Positions 52,021-60,689 are shown, counted from the stretch's first letter. The stretch is 64,000 nt of DNA from Halorientalis marina (GCF_023028345.1 NZ_CP095487.1:124001-188000); one strand, 5' to 3'. A program made the numbers and translations. The notes: generated by a model not told the origin, from the letters alone.

Positions 52021-52598
52021 TGGCGAACGAGGTCGTCCGCCGCCTGGTCCACGCCAGCGGGGCCGCCATCCCCGGGCTGTGGCTCGCCGACCTCCTGACG
52101 TGGGGGCAGATTCGGTACGTCCTCCTCGGTGGCGTCGCCGCCGCCGTCCTCCTGGAGTTCCTCCGGCTCGTCGTCGGGATCGAGTGGATCGTCTTCGAGA
52201 AGCTCACCCGGGAGTACGAGCAGGACAACCCCGCCGGCTACGCGCTCTACGTCTTCAGCGGGTCGCTGACCGGGCTGGTCTTCCGCCCCGAGATCGCCGT
52301 GCCCGCGATGCTGATGCTGACGCTGGCCGACCCCGTCGCGGGCCTGCTCAGCGACAACGAACTCCGGACCGTCAAGCGGGGTCGCGTGCTCGCGGCCATG
52401 TTCGCACTCTGTGCGACCATCGCCGCCCTCTTCGTCTCCCCCCCGGCGGCGCTCCTCGGCGGGCTAGCGGCGATGCTGGCCGACGGCGTCAAGCCCGTTA
52501 TCCGGGGCGTCGTGATCGACGACAACCTCTCGATTCCGCTGGTCGCCGCGACCGCGATGTTCGTCGGCGTCACGTATCTGCCGGCCGTGGGGCTGTAA
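52020..52598 (+). CDS. CTP-dependent prenol (dolichol) kinase-like membrane protein
   Basis: A 192-residue polytopic protein of the dolichol kinase/CDP-archaeol-related group with about six membrane segments: RRLVHASGAAIPGLWLADL, FEKLTREYEQDNPAGYALYV, and MLTLADPVAGLLSDNELRTV, the last resembling the CTP-transferase metal motif. It could phosphorylate dolichol or geranylgeraniol for glycosylation. Start overlaps the glyS stop by one base (TGATG), so it is the last gene of that operon. Confidence 0.82.
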   Translation: MANEVVRRLVHASGAAIPGLWLADLLTWGQIRYVLLGGVAAAVLLEFLRLVVGIEWIVFEKLTREYEQDNPAGYALYVFSGSLTGLVFRPEIAVPAMLMLTLADPVAGLLSDNELRTVKRGRVLAAMFALCATIAALFVSPPAALLGGLAAMLADGVKPVIRGVVIDDNLSIPLVAATAMFVGVTYLPAVGL

Positions 52599-52804
52599 GG
52601 AAGGGCTGCCGTGCGGCCGTGACTCTCCCGAGCCGCCGGGATCGGCCCGAGGTTGCGGGTCTGTGGCTCGTCGTGTCGAACACTTTCTCGCTGTCGGCGT
52701 CGGGCCGGCGGAACATCTCTCGGCGGCCGTCGTGTATCCGTCTCGTAGACCGTCACGTGAGCGGGAAGGTCGGCGGCGAAAATCCGTCCCGACCGACGGC
52801 GGGC
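52599..52804. other. Gene-free stretch after the prenol kinase-like gene
   Basis: No gene or clear repeat is visible here apart from ordinary GC-rich sequence; the fused remnant follows on the minus strand. Confidence 0.5.
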
Positions 52805-53037
52805 TCAGACGGGGACGGCGACGATCAGCTGGCCGATCCCTGCCAGCACGAGCATCGCGCCGGCGACGCGGTTGAGCGTCGACCGCCGACCCGCGAGCCA
52901 GTCGAGCAGGGCGTCGCGGCCCACGGCGATGGCGACGGTCGCACCGAGGACGAGGAGCCCGACGTACATCCCGCGACGGAGACGGCGGCGATGGTTCCGC
53001 CGGCAGCGATCAGCGCCCGCCGGGTCGGTTTTCGCAT
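52805..53037 (-). pseudogene. Fusion remnant of a lipoprotein gene and ccdA
   Basis: Reading leftwards, the first 24 codons encode a Tat-like lipoprotein signal (MRKPTRRALIAAGGTIAAVS then VAGC). Past that, in another frame, comes MYVGLLVLGATVAIAVGRDA and LLDWLAGRRSTLNRVAGAML, ending VLAGIGQLIVAVPV and TGA at 52805. This resembles the last transmembrane segments of CcdA, the membrane thiol transporter, a common neighbour of TlpA-type redoxins. A deletion appears to have joined the 5' end of a thioredoxin-like lipoprotein gene to the 3' end of ccdA. The result is non-functional. Confidence 0.6.
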
Positions 53038-53254
53038 ACAGGTCCCTCCTACGCCGATCTACCCGCCGGACCGTTATGAACCCGCGAGGACGTTCCCAGC
53101 GGGTGCGAACCTGACTGAATATGTTCGGACCCCATTCATAAGGGCCCGGGGCGGGAGTGCAGCGGCGGGCACCGGCCGACGACTGATACTGTCCCGCTTC
53201 ACTTCCACCCCGCTACGCGAACCCTTAACCGCCGTCGCCGGCTACCGGCGGGCG

Positions 53255-55897
53255 ATGGCAGCGACCGACGAGGTCGACGCGCACATCGAGCATCCCCTCC
53301 TGACCGAAGGGCTGCTCGAAAACCGGGAGTACCAGCTCCAGCTCGCCGAGGCCGCCGGCTCGGCGCACACGCTGGTCTGTCTCCCGACGGGGCTGGGGAA
53401 GACGACCGTCTCCCTGCTCGTGACCGCGGACCGCCTCCACGGAGTCGGCGGGAAGGCGCTCTTTCTCGCGCCGACGAAGCCGCTGGTCAATCAGCACGCC
53501 GACTTCTACCGCGAGGCCCTCGAAATCCCGGACGACGAGATCGTCGTCTTCACGGGCGAGGTCCGGCCCGACGACCGCGCGGCGCTGTGGGGCGAGGCCC
53601 GCGTGGTCATCGCCACGCCCCAGGTCGTCGAGAACGACCTCGTGGGCAACCGGGTGTCGCTCGCGGACGTGACCCACCTGACCTTCGACGAGTGTCACCG
53701 CGCCAGCGGCGACTACGCCTACAACTACATCGCCGAGCGCTACCACGCGGACGCCGAACGGCCGCTCGTGACGGGGATGAGTGCCTCTCCGGGCGGCGAC
53801 GAGGAGGCCATCCTCGAGGTCTGTGAGAACCTCGGCATCGACGAGGTGGAGGTGATGACCGAGGCCGACGCCGACGTGGCCGAGTACACCCACGAGACGG
53901 ACCTGGAGTGGAAACGCGTCGAGTTACCCGACGAGGTGATCGAGATCCGCGACGCGTTGAACGACGTCATCTCGGACCGGCTGGGCAAGCTCAAGGAACT
54001 CGGTGTGACCAACAAGACCAGCCCGGACCTCTCGGAGAAGGAACTGGTGCAGATTCAGGGCCGCCTGCGTGAACTGATGAACAACGACCAGTCGGAGGGG
54101 TACGAGGGAATGAGCTTCCACGCCGAGATTCGGAAACTCAACACGGCGGTCAACTACGTCGAGACCCAGAGCGTCGAGTCGCTACGGCGGTACTTCGAGC
54201 GGCTGAAAGAGGCTGCCCGCTCGTCGGGGGCGTCGAAGGCCGACCAGCGGCTCGTCTCGGACCCCAAGGTGCGGGAGTCGATACGCCGGGCCGAGGAGTA
54301 CGACGACCTCCACCCGAAGTTCCGGCAGGCCCGCATCCTCCTGGCGGAGACGCTGGGGCTGAACGACGGCGAGCGGGTCATCGTCTTCACCGAGTCCCGG
54401 GACACCGCGGAGACCCTCACCGACTTTCTCGGCGAGCACTTCGAGACCCGGAAGTTCGTCGGGCAGAGCGACACCGAGGGCAGCGACGGGATGACCCAGA
54501 ACGAGCAACAGGAGACCCTGGACGAGTTCCGGGCGGGCGAGTTCGAGGTGCTGGTCTCGACCTCCGTCGCCGAGGAGGGGCTGGACGTGCCCGAGGTCGA
54601 CCTCGTGCTCTTCTACGAGCCGGTGCCGACGGCGATCCGCTCCATCCAGCGCCAGGGCCGGACCGGTCGACAGACCGAGGGCAGCGTCGTGGTCCTCCTG
54701 GCCGAGAATACCCGCGACGAGGCCTACTTCTGGAAGTCCCGCAACGAGGAGAAGCGAATGGAGTCGGAACTGCGGGAACTGAAGGGCGTGGCCGGCGAGA
54801 TCGAGGCCGAACTCGGCGAGCAGGCCGACATCGAGGACTACGGCGACGCGAGCGGGGATGGTGCTGACGGCGACGGCGGTGGTGGGGATGGTGGTGCCGG
54901 CAACAGCAGTGGTGTCGGCGCCGGCGGTGGTGCCGGCGACGGCGGAGACGGTGACGACAGCGGGCGCGCGGGCAGCGGGGGTGACGACACCGACGGCGAC
55001 GACACCGCGGCGGGCGGAACTGCAAGCGAAACGGAGGGGTCCGACGCGTCGGCCGGCGCGACGGCGGCCGGACAGCAGGGGCTCACCGATTTCGCAGGCG
55101 AAACCGGGGACAATGCCGACGACGGGACGGCGGGCGGAAGCGGGGACGGGAGCGTCGAGGGGGCGGCGGACGACGGCGGCGGTGGGGGCGAGGGTGACTG
55201 CGGCGGTGAAGAGGGAATCGTCGCGACGGCGGCCCCCGACGAGGGGACGGTCGAGATCGTCGCCGACCAGCGGGAACTGGACTCGACCATCGCGCGGGAC
55301 CTCTCGACCCGCGAGGGGATCGAGACACGCTTGGAGACGCTCTCGGTGGGCGACTACGTCCTCTCGGACCGGGTCGTCGTCGAGCGGAAGTCGGTGGCGG
55401 ACTTTCTCGATACGCTGACCGGCGGCGACCGCTCGATGTTCGAGCAGGTCGGCGACGCCGGCCGCCACTACGCCCGCCCGGTCGTCGTCATCGAGGGCGA
55501 GGACCTCTACGGCGAGCGCAACGTCCACCCCAACGCCATCCGGGGGGCACTGTCGGCGCTGGCGGTCGACTTCGGCGCGAGCGTCCTCCGGACGGCCGAC
55601 GAGGACGAGACCGCGGACCTGCTCGAGGTCATCGCCAGCCGGGAACAGGAGACGGCCGACCGCGAGGTGAGCGTCCACGGCGAGAAGGCCTCGAAGACCC
55701 TCACCGAACAGCAGGAGTACGTCGTCGCCGCCATCGCCGAGGTCGGGCCGGTCACGGCCCGCTCCCTGCTCGCCCACTTCGGGAGCGTGGAGGCCGTCAT
55801 GACCGCCACCGAGGACGACCTCCTCGCCGTCGACGGTGTGGGCGACGTGACCGCAGAGCGGATTCGCGAGGTCGTCGGCAGCGACTACGAGGGCTGA
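53255..55897 (+). CDS. hef: Hef helicase/nuclease (FANCM/XPF family)
   Basis: An 880-residue fork-repair protein. The helicase half has Walker A LPTGLGKTTVSLL, DECHRASGDYAYNY (DExH box), VTGMSASPGG and GRTGRQTEGSVVVLLAENT; the XPF nuclease half has IVADQRELDSTI, VGDYVLSDRVVVERKSVADF (with the ERKxxxD core) and VVVIEGEDLYG; helix-hairpin-helix pairs close it (VGPVTARSLLAHFGSVEAV). An acidic Gly/Asp-rich linker of about 130 residues (residues 528-660) joins the halves. Hef processes stalled forks and Holliday-like structures. It lies beside an ORB-like cluster. Confidence 0.95.
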   Translation: MAATDEVDAHIEHPLLTEGLLENREYQLQLAEAAGSAHTLVCLPTGLGKTTVSLLVTADRLHGVGGKALFLAPTKPLVNQHADFYREALEIPDDEIVVFTGEVRPDDRAALWGEARVVIATPQVVENDLVGNRVSLADVTHLTFDECHRASGDYAYNYIAERYHADAERPLVTGMSASPGGDEEAILEVCENLGIDEVEVMTEADADVAEYTHETDLEWKRVELPDEVIEIRDALNDVISDRLGKLKELGVTNKTSPDLSEKELVQIQGRLRELMNNDQSEGYEGMSFHAEIRKLNTAVNYVETQSVESLRRYFERLKEAARSSGASKADQRLVSDPKVRESIRRAEEYDDLHPKFRQARILLAETLGLNDGERVIVFTESRDTAETLTDFLGEHFETRKFVGQSDTEGSDGMTQNEQQETLDEFRAGEFEVLVSTSVAEEGLDVPEVDLVLFYEPVPTAIRSIQRQGRTGRQTEGSVVVLLAENTRDEAYFWKSRNEEKRMESELRELKGVAGEIEAELGEQADIEDYGDASGDGADGDGGGGDGGAGNSSGVGAGGGAGDGGDGDDSGRAGSGGDDTDGDDTAAGGTASETEGSDASAGATAAGQQGLTDFAGETGDNADDGTAGGSGDGSVEGAADDGGGGGEGDCGGEEGIVATAAPDEGTVEIVADQRELDSTIARDLSTREGIETRLETLSVGDYVLSDRVVVERKSVADFLDTLTGGDRSMFEQVGDAGRHYARPVVVIEGEDLYGERNVHPNAIRGALSALAVDFGASVLRTADEDETADLLEVIASREQETADREVSVHGEKASKTLTEQQEYVVAAIAEVGPVTARSLLAHFGSVEAVMTATEDDLLAVDGVGDVTAERIREVVGSDYEG

Positions 55898-55984
55898 CCT
55901 GGACCGTCACCGTGCCGACGGTCGCCACCCAGACCACCGTCACGGCCGCCCCCTCTGCCGGTTCGTGACTCGGTACCGCGGCCC

Positions 55985-56286
55985 GTTCCAGTTGAAACGA
56001 AGGGGTTCACGTCGTTTGCCGAACCACGGATGGATATGACGGGCGTCAGACACTGTCACGCTGAGTGAGAGGTCGACGTTCGAGTGGAAACGGAGGGGTA
56101 GCGACTGTGAGCGAGGGAGTTCGAGTGGAAACGAGGGGGTTCGGCAAACGACTAGAAGCGGTGGTCAGGGGCGGGAGTTCGTGTGTGTCGTCGAGGTGTC
56201 GGTGTCAGTGGGACTCGTCGTCGGCCGGGCGGCAGGGGAGGAAGTCGGTCCGTCGATGGGGTGGTTCGAAGTGAAACGAGGGGGTT
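55985..56286 (+). other. Cluster of four ORB-like origin boxes, all plus-oriented
   Basis: Four boxes are at 55985-56007, 56078-56099, 56119-56141 and 56264-56286, spaced 93, 41 and 145 bases. The shared core is GAGTGGAAACGAGGGGGT with small variation. They resemble haloarchaeal origin recognition boxes (G-rich half after GAAAC). Unlike the boxes at 60606-61558, the core has GTGGAAACG rather than CCCGAAACA, and there is no AT-rich unwinding region. A 15-base inverted repeat (56011-56025 with 56138-56152) frames two of them. The last box overlaps the following gene's stop codon. Confidence 0.65.
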
Positions 56287-57025
56287 ACCTGTCGGCGCGC
56301 TTCACCGCGGCGAGGGCGTCGGCGGCCTCCTCCGTGGCGGCGAGGTACGCCCTCGAACGCTCCAGATCGGGGCTCTCCTCGGCTTCTCGGGCCAGTTTCG
56401 TCACCGTCCGGGCGAGCGACGCGCGGGCGGTCGCGAGGGACGTGTCAGCCTCGGCGGCCGTTTCGGGTGGGGTTGACACACGCCCGGTCGTCTCGGTGTC
56501 GGTTCGGCCGGGGTCGGCCGAGGGCACGTCACGGTCGGTTCCGGAGTCGGGCGCCGGCGCGGCCGCGTTCGCTCGGGAGCCCCCCGCTTCGGGTGCGGCC
56601 TGGTCGGCCGTCGCGGCGGCGTCGGTCCGAGGTGGACGGCCCGCCGACGCCCGCTCGTCGGCCGCCGAGGCTCCGGCGTCCGCGTCGGCCACAGCGCCCG
56701 CGTCGTTCTCGGTTGCCTCGGGGTCGGCTGCAGTCGACTCCGCGTCGGCCGCCTTCGTGTCCGCGTCCGCAGCGGCGTTTTCCTCCCCGTCGGCGGTCCC
56801 GCCGGCCGCCTGCCCCTCTGTGACGACTTCCTCGCAGGTGGGGCAGAACTCCTGGCCGTCGTAGCGGAAGATGGGGTCGCCACAGGTCCCGCAGTGGGCG
56901 TTGGTCATGGTGGCGCCCTTGAGCAGGAGTTCGCTCATCTGCTCGGTCGCCTCGCGTTTCTCCTCGTCGCGCTCGTATTTCTCCCGTAACTTCTCGCGCT
57001 CGGCTTCCTTGTCGAAGTCGCTCAT
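56285..57025 (-). CDS. Sjogren's syndrome/scleroderma autoantigen 1-type zinc-ribbon protein
   Basis: A 246-residue protein. The N-terminal 65 residues are the conserved module: KREATEQMSELLLKGATMTN followed by zinc ribbon CGTCGDPIFRYDGQEFCPTC (four Cys). The long middle is an Ala/Asp/Glu-rich disordered region; a helical tail (TLVTKLAREAEESPDLERSR-like) closes it. Function is unknown; zinc ribbons of this kind may act in RNA or transcription. It is convergent with the preceding hef side across the ORB-like cluster and divergent from mdh. Confidence 0.85.
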   Translation of the reverse strand: MSDFDKEAEREKLREKYERDEEKREATEQMSELLLKGATMTNAHCGTCGDPIFRYDGQEFCPTCEEVVTEGQAAGGTADGEENAAADADTKAADAESTAADPEATENDAGAVADADAGASAADERASAGRPPRTDAAATADQAAPEAGGSRANAAAPAPDSGTDRDVPSADPGRTDTETTGRVSTPPETAAEADTSLATARASLARTVTKLAREAEESPDLERSRAYLAATEEAADALAAVKRADR

Positions 57026-57144
57026 ACGCGTATCCAGACGGTCGCACCGGATACTCCTTGCGGGACGGCAGGCAGGACACGTCGGGTCGAACTGGACGTT
57101 CGTGGCTCGGCCTCGTCTGAGCCCGGCGTGGCGAAAAGGAAGCG

Positions 57145-57150
57145 TTTAAT
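57145..57150 (+). promoter_or_regulatory. TATA-like box of mdh
   Basis: TTTAAT lies about 28 bases before the ATG at 57178, consistent with a leaderless promoter. Confidence 0.55.
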
Positions 57151-57177
57151 TCCTTTCCGGGAGCAGTTGCAGCCGAT

Positions 57178-58092
57178 ATGACGAAAGTTAGCATAGTCGG
57201 TGCGGCGGGCACCGTCGGTGCAGCGGCGGGGTACAACATCGCGCTCCGCGACATCGCGGACGAACTCGTCTACGTCGACATTCCGGACCAGGAAGACGTG
57301 ACGATCGGCCAGGCAGCCGACACCAATCACGGTGTCGCCTACGACTCGAACACGACCATCCGGCAGGGCGAGTACGAGGACACGGCCGGCTCGGACGTGG
57401 TCGTCATCACGGCCGGTATCCCGCGTCAGCCCGGTCAGACCCGGATCGACCTCGCGGGCGACAACGCACCGATCATGGACGACATCATCTCGTCGCTGGA
57501 GGAACACTCCGATGACTTCGTCTCCATCACCACCTCGAACCCCGTCGACCTGCTGAACCGCCACCAGTTCGAGGTCGGCGACCGCGACCGCCACCAGGTC
57601 ATCGGCTTCGGCGGCCGACTCGACTCCGCGCGGTTCCGGTACGTCCTCTCCGAGCGCTTCGACGTGCCCGTCGGCAACGTCGAGGCGACCATCCTCGGCG
57701 AACACGGCGACGCGCAGGTCCCCGTGTTCTCGAAGGTCCGCGTCGACGGCCGTGACCCCGAGTTCTCCGACGACGAGAAGGAGGAAATCCTCGAGGACCT
57801 CCAGCAGAGCGCCATGAACGTCATCGAGCGCAAGGGCGCGACCGAGTGGGGCCCCGCCACGGGCGTCGCCCACATGGTCGAAGCGGTCCTCCGCGATACG
57901 GGCGAGGTCCTGCCGGCCTCGATCAAGCTCGACGGCGAGTACGGCTACGAGGGCACCGCCTTCGGCGTCCCCGTCCGCCTCGGGGAAAACGGCGTCGAGG
58001 AAGTCGTCGAGTGGGACCTCAGCGATCACGAACAGGACCTGCTCGACGACGCCGCCGAGAAGCTGGCCGACCAGTACGAGAAAATCGCCTGA
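57178..58092 (+). CDS. mdh: Malate dehydrogenase (LDH-like)
   Basis: A 304-residue NAD(H)-dependent dehydrogenase of the haloarchaeal LDH-like MDH group. It has [20 protein letters not shown] (Rossmann Gly motif), [35 protein letters not shown], and the catalytic His in [20 protein letters not shown]. It interconverts malate and oxaloacetate in the TCA cycle, supplying the substrate of the citrate synthase at 18277. TTTAAT box and strong start context indicate a single-gene transcript. Confidence 0.96.
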   Translation: MTKVSIVGAAGTVGAAAGYNIALRDIADELVYVDIPDQEDVTIGQAADTNHGVAYDSNTTIRQGEYEDTAGSDVVVITAGIPRQPGQTRIDLAGDNAPIMDDIISSLEEHSDDFVSITTSNPVDLLNRHQFEVGDRDRHQVIGFGGRLDSARFRYVLSERFDVPVGNVEATILGEHGDAQVPVFSKVRVDGRDPEFSDDEKEEILEDLQQSAMNVIERKGATEWGPATGVAHMVEAVLRDTGEVLPASIKLDGEYGYEGTAFGVPVRLGENGVEEVVEWDLSDHEQDLLDDAAEKLADQYEKIA

Positions 58093-58162
58093 CCAGCCTC
58101 ACATCGTCCCGTTTTTTCGGCGTCGGAATCCCCGAGCGTCCGCTGTCACCGCCGCCGCGTCG

Positions 58163-58312
58163 TCAGCGTCCCGACTCCTCGGCTACGAGGAACTCCTCAG
58201 TGGAGCCAGCCCCTTCGTCATCACAGGCCAGTTCCTCGGGCAGGTCCGCGTCGACGAGGTCCGCCCATTCACAGAGTCGTTTCCGATGTCGCATGCTCTT
58301 CAGGCGGGACAT
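58163..58312 (-). CDS. Small acidic protein of unknown function
   Basis: A 49-residue protein, MSRLKSMRHRKRLCEWADLV then DADLPEELACDDEGAGSTEE, basic at the start and acidic after. TTATATAAT lies a few bases upstream, too close for the ATG at 58312 or 58321; the distance would suit an ATG at 58294 (MRHRKRL) as a leaderless start, so the true start is uncertain. No family recognised with confidence. Confidence 0.55.
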   Translation of the reverse strand: MSRLKSMRHRKRLCEWADLVDADLPEELACDDEGAGSTEEFLVAEESGR

Positions 58313-58417
58313 AACCGGCATATTATATAATCGTTGTGCCGGCCGTCGGCGCACCGACGGGGCGGAGCCGGCAGGGACGCACCCGCTCAGTCGTGTCAGT
58401 GGTGAGGACGCGTCCGC

Positions 58418-59149
58418 TCAATCGTGCCAGTTTTCGGGCACCTGGATGGTGTAGCGGCCGTCTTCCTGGAGTGCGATGATGTACTCCTCGCGGTCGTACA
58501 GCTCCATGAGGTTGAGTTCGTAGGTGCCCGGTTTGAGGACCTTGATGCTCTCGAACTGGTCGTTGAGTTCCTCGCGCAGTTCCGTGAGGTCCGGCCGCTC
58601 CTCGGCTGGCTGGTCGGCGGTCTCGGACGGCACGTCACCGGTCTCGGTCGGAGCGTCGCCGGTCGGGGAGGGTCCACCGGCCGTTCCGTCGGCACCGTCG
58701 GCGGTGGGGGCCGTGTCCTCGGGCCAGTCGCCGCCGGTGGGGATTTCGTCGGGGCTGACCACCTGACTGCGTGCGTCGGCCTGTGCGGCGTCCTCGGCGA
58801 CGGTGGTCTCGGCAGCGGCTGACTCGCCGGTCCCGGCCCGACTGGGGCTCGGCTCCGTCGCGTCGGTAGGGGTCGGTTCCCCCTCGGGGGCAGGCTCCGG
58901 GTCGGGCGCGTCCGAGCCGCGGCCGACCAGGTCCTTGACCGTCGCGGCGGCCGACCCGACGGTCCGGGCGACGGAGCCCTCGGGCGTCGGCGGGTCCGGC
59001 GGCTCCGCGGCCGCGTCGGGCTCGTCGGGCACGTCCGTCTCCGAGGGGTGGAACTGGAACTTGTTGCCACCGCAGTCGGGACAGCCCGACAGCATCTCCT
59101 TGGACCCGTCGTCGAACGCCCGACCGCAGTTCGTACACTGGTGGGGCAT
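58418..59149 (-). CDS. Zn-ribbon origin-associated protein (OapC-like)
   Basis: A 243-residue protein. The N-terminus is a zinc ribbon (MPHQCTNCGRAFDDGSKEML and SGCPDCGGNKFQFHPSE); a long acidic, disordered middle follows; the C-terminal 80 residues (LREELNDQFESIKVLKPGTY ... YIIALQEDGRYTIQVPENWH) are conserved. It belongs to the archaeal Zn-ribbon family COG3364, and a gene of this kind sits near the major origin in Haloferax. Its ATG overlaps the preceding gene's stop (TAATG), so the two are coupled. Confidence 0.85.
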   Translation of the reverse strand: MPHQCTNCGRAFDDGSKEMLSGCPDCGGNKFQFHPSETDVPDEPDAAAEPPDPPTPEGSVARTVGSAAATVKDLVGRGSDAPDPEPAPEGEPTPTDATEPSPSRAGTGESAAAETTVAEDAAQADARSQVVSPDEIPTGGDWPEDTAPTADGADGTAGGPSPTGDAPTETGDVPSETADQPAEERPDLTELREELNDQFESIKVLKPGTYELNLMELYDREEYIIALQEDGRYTIQVPENWHD

Positions 59150-59532
59150 TATTTCCGTGACACGAGGGCGGAGATCAGCGTCTCGTCTTTGTGCAGCGTC
59201 TCGATCTGGTTGGCCGGCCCGATCACCGTCAGTTTCTTGGTCTGTTCTTTCCCCATCAGCCGGTTCAGGAGGCCGTCGGAGCCCCCGGATTTCGGGTAGG
59301 TCTCGATCTCCAACCCGGTGAACTCGTCGGGACTGATCTCGGTCATCGTCACCTCGATGAGCCGGGACTCCTCCTCCGGGGACAGTCCCTCCTCGAGGAT
59401 GACGATGTTTCCGTCGTGGACGCCGTCGAGGATCATCCTGATTTTCTCCATCGAGGCCATTCCTTCGAGGCGTTCACCGCTTATCAGGTCGATCTGCACG
59501 CCGTCGTCGTCTGGCTGCTTGATTTCAGGCAT
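59149..59532 (-). CDS. DUF2073-type origin-associated protein (OapB-like)
   Basis: A 127-residue protein of the DUF2073 family: DDGVQIDLISGERLEGMASM, RMILDGVHDGNIVILEEGLS and KLTVIGPANQIETLHKDETL. Its function is not established; relatives lie next to the major origin in haloarchaea, between a GTPase and a Zn-ribbon gene, exactly as here. Six bases separate it from the GTPase and its stop overlaps the next start. Confidence 0.87.
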   Translation of the reverse strand: MPEIKQPDDDGVQIDLISGERLEGMASMEKIRMILDGVHDGNIVILEEGLSPEEESRLIEVTMTEISPDEFTGLEIETYPKSGGSDGLLNRLMGKEQTKKLTVIGPANQIETLHKDETLISALVSRK

Positions 59533-59538
59533 CGGTGA

Positions 59539-60180
59539 TCACCCGAAGTAGTCCGCGATCTTGTCGTAGACCTCGTCCATGTTGTCGCCTTCGAGTGCCG
59601 ACAGCGGAATCGTCTCGTGTTGCGGGAAGGCGTTCTCGATGCGCCGGATGTTCGACTCCGGCAGGTCCGTCTTGTTCGCGAGAATGAGGACGGGCAGGTC
59701 CTGACTCTCGATAATACCGACGAGCATCGTGTTGACCTGCGTGAACGGGTCCTCCGTCGAGTCGAGCACGTAGAGGACGCCGTCGACGTCCTCGCGGAGC
59801 CAGTGCATCGCTTCGGCGACGCCCTCGGTGGCCTCGCGGGACCGACGGACGGCGTCTTCTTTCTCCATGTCGTGTTCGAGGAACTCCGTGTAGTCGACCT
59901 TCGTCGTCACGCCGGGCGTGTCGACGACGTCGATGGTGACGGATTTGCCGTCCCGCTCGATTTCGACGTTCTCCTTTCTGCGCGCGCGCCGCGTCTCGTG
60001 TGGAATGTGACTCTCCGGACCGACTGCGTCACCCGTCCAGTCGCGCGCGATACGATTCGCCAGCGTCGTCTTCCCGGCGTTGGGCGGACCGTAAATCCCG
60101 ATCCGCTTCGGGTCCTCCGCCGAGAACAGCGACGATGCCGCCCGTGAAATACTGTCTCGAATCTCCGTGATCAGTCCCAT
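59539..60180 (-). CDS. Era-like GTPase, origin-associated (OapA-like)
   Basis: A 213-residue GTPase. Walker A/G1 is GIYGPPNAGKTTLANRIA, G3 is DVVDTPGVTTKVDYTEF, and G4 is LANKTDLPESNI with the NKxD specificity motif; G5-like SALEGDNM closes it. It begins MGLITEIRDSISRAASSLFS. Relatives head an operon beside the major haloarchaeal origin. ATG at 60180 is preferred over 60258, whose added codons run into the origin. It diverges from the origin region. Confidence 0.88.
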   Translation of the reverse strand: MGLITEIRDSISRAASSLFSAEDPKRIGIYGPPNAGKTTLANRIARDWTGDAVGPESHIPHETRRARRKENVEIERDGKSVTIDVVDTPGVTTKVDYTEFLEHDMEKEDAVRRSREATEGVAEAMHWLREDVDGVLYVLDSTEDPFTQVNTMLVGIIESQDLPVLILANKTDLPESNIRRIENAFPQHETIPLSALEGDNMDEVYDKIADYFG

Positions 60181-60527
60181 CCTGGGCCTCCTGCCCTCGG
60201 TAAAGAGGGCCTCTGCGCCTACGTGCCGACCGAATTTACTTAAGTGTACGTCAGACATACATAAATATTCCGATGTTTTCGCCGTGGGGACGACCGAAAC
60301 AAGGGGACAGCGGCGGGACGGGCTGGACCAGAAGCGATGCGGCGAGAACGGATGCCGCGAGCGGAAGCCAGGAGGTGGGGCAGGGTGGATCGAGCGGCAC
60401 CGTTGAGCAAGAGAGGGAGATAAGTTGGAGAACGGGGCGGCGACGACTGGACCGTCACGGGAATCGGAACCAGGGTGGGGGACGACGGGAGTTAGACTGG
60501 AACCGGACTGTGAGGGTCGGACCGGAG

Positions 60528-60573
60528 CCGGAACGAGGGCCGGACTGGAACCGGAACGAGGGCCGGACTGGAA
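60528..60573. repeat. Two perfect 23-bp tandem repeats, left shoulder of the origin
   Basis: Bases 60528-60550 and 60551-60573 are identical, each containing GGAACGAGGGCCGGACTGG. Diverged units with GACTGGAACCGGA flank them from about 60461 to 60590. Confidence 0.9.
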
Positions 60574-60605
60574 CCGGAGTGGATACCGACGAGGAGGGGT
60601 GATAG

Positions 60606-60634
60606 CCCCCCACCCCTTTGTTTCGAGTGGAACG
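60606..60634 (-). other. Origin recognition box, inward copy (minus strand)
   Basis: On the minus strand: TTCCACTCGAAACAAAGGGG followed by TGGGGGG. The G-tail points away from the AT-rich core. Confidence 0.85.
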
Positions 60635-60689
60635 CCACACAGGAGGGGATGGGGGGAAACGAAGCGAGCGAGGAGACTGTAGCGAGATT

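Noticed and set aside
52079..53254. Upstream extension of the Hef frame
   Set aside because: It overlaps the prenol kinase-like gene, the fusion remnant and a promoter-like region; family similarity begins at MAATDEVDAH.
55985..56286. A CRISPR array or tandem satellite
   Set aside because: Unit spacing is irregular (41-145 bases), there are only four units and their spacers are not of uniform length; the GAAAC-G-run core fits origin boxes instead.
60528..60573. CRISPR repeats
   Set aside because: The 23-bp units are directly adjacent with no spacers.
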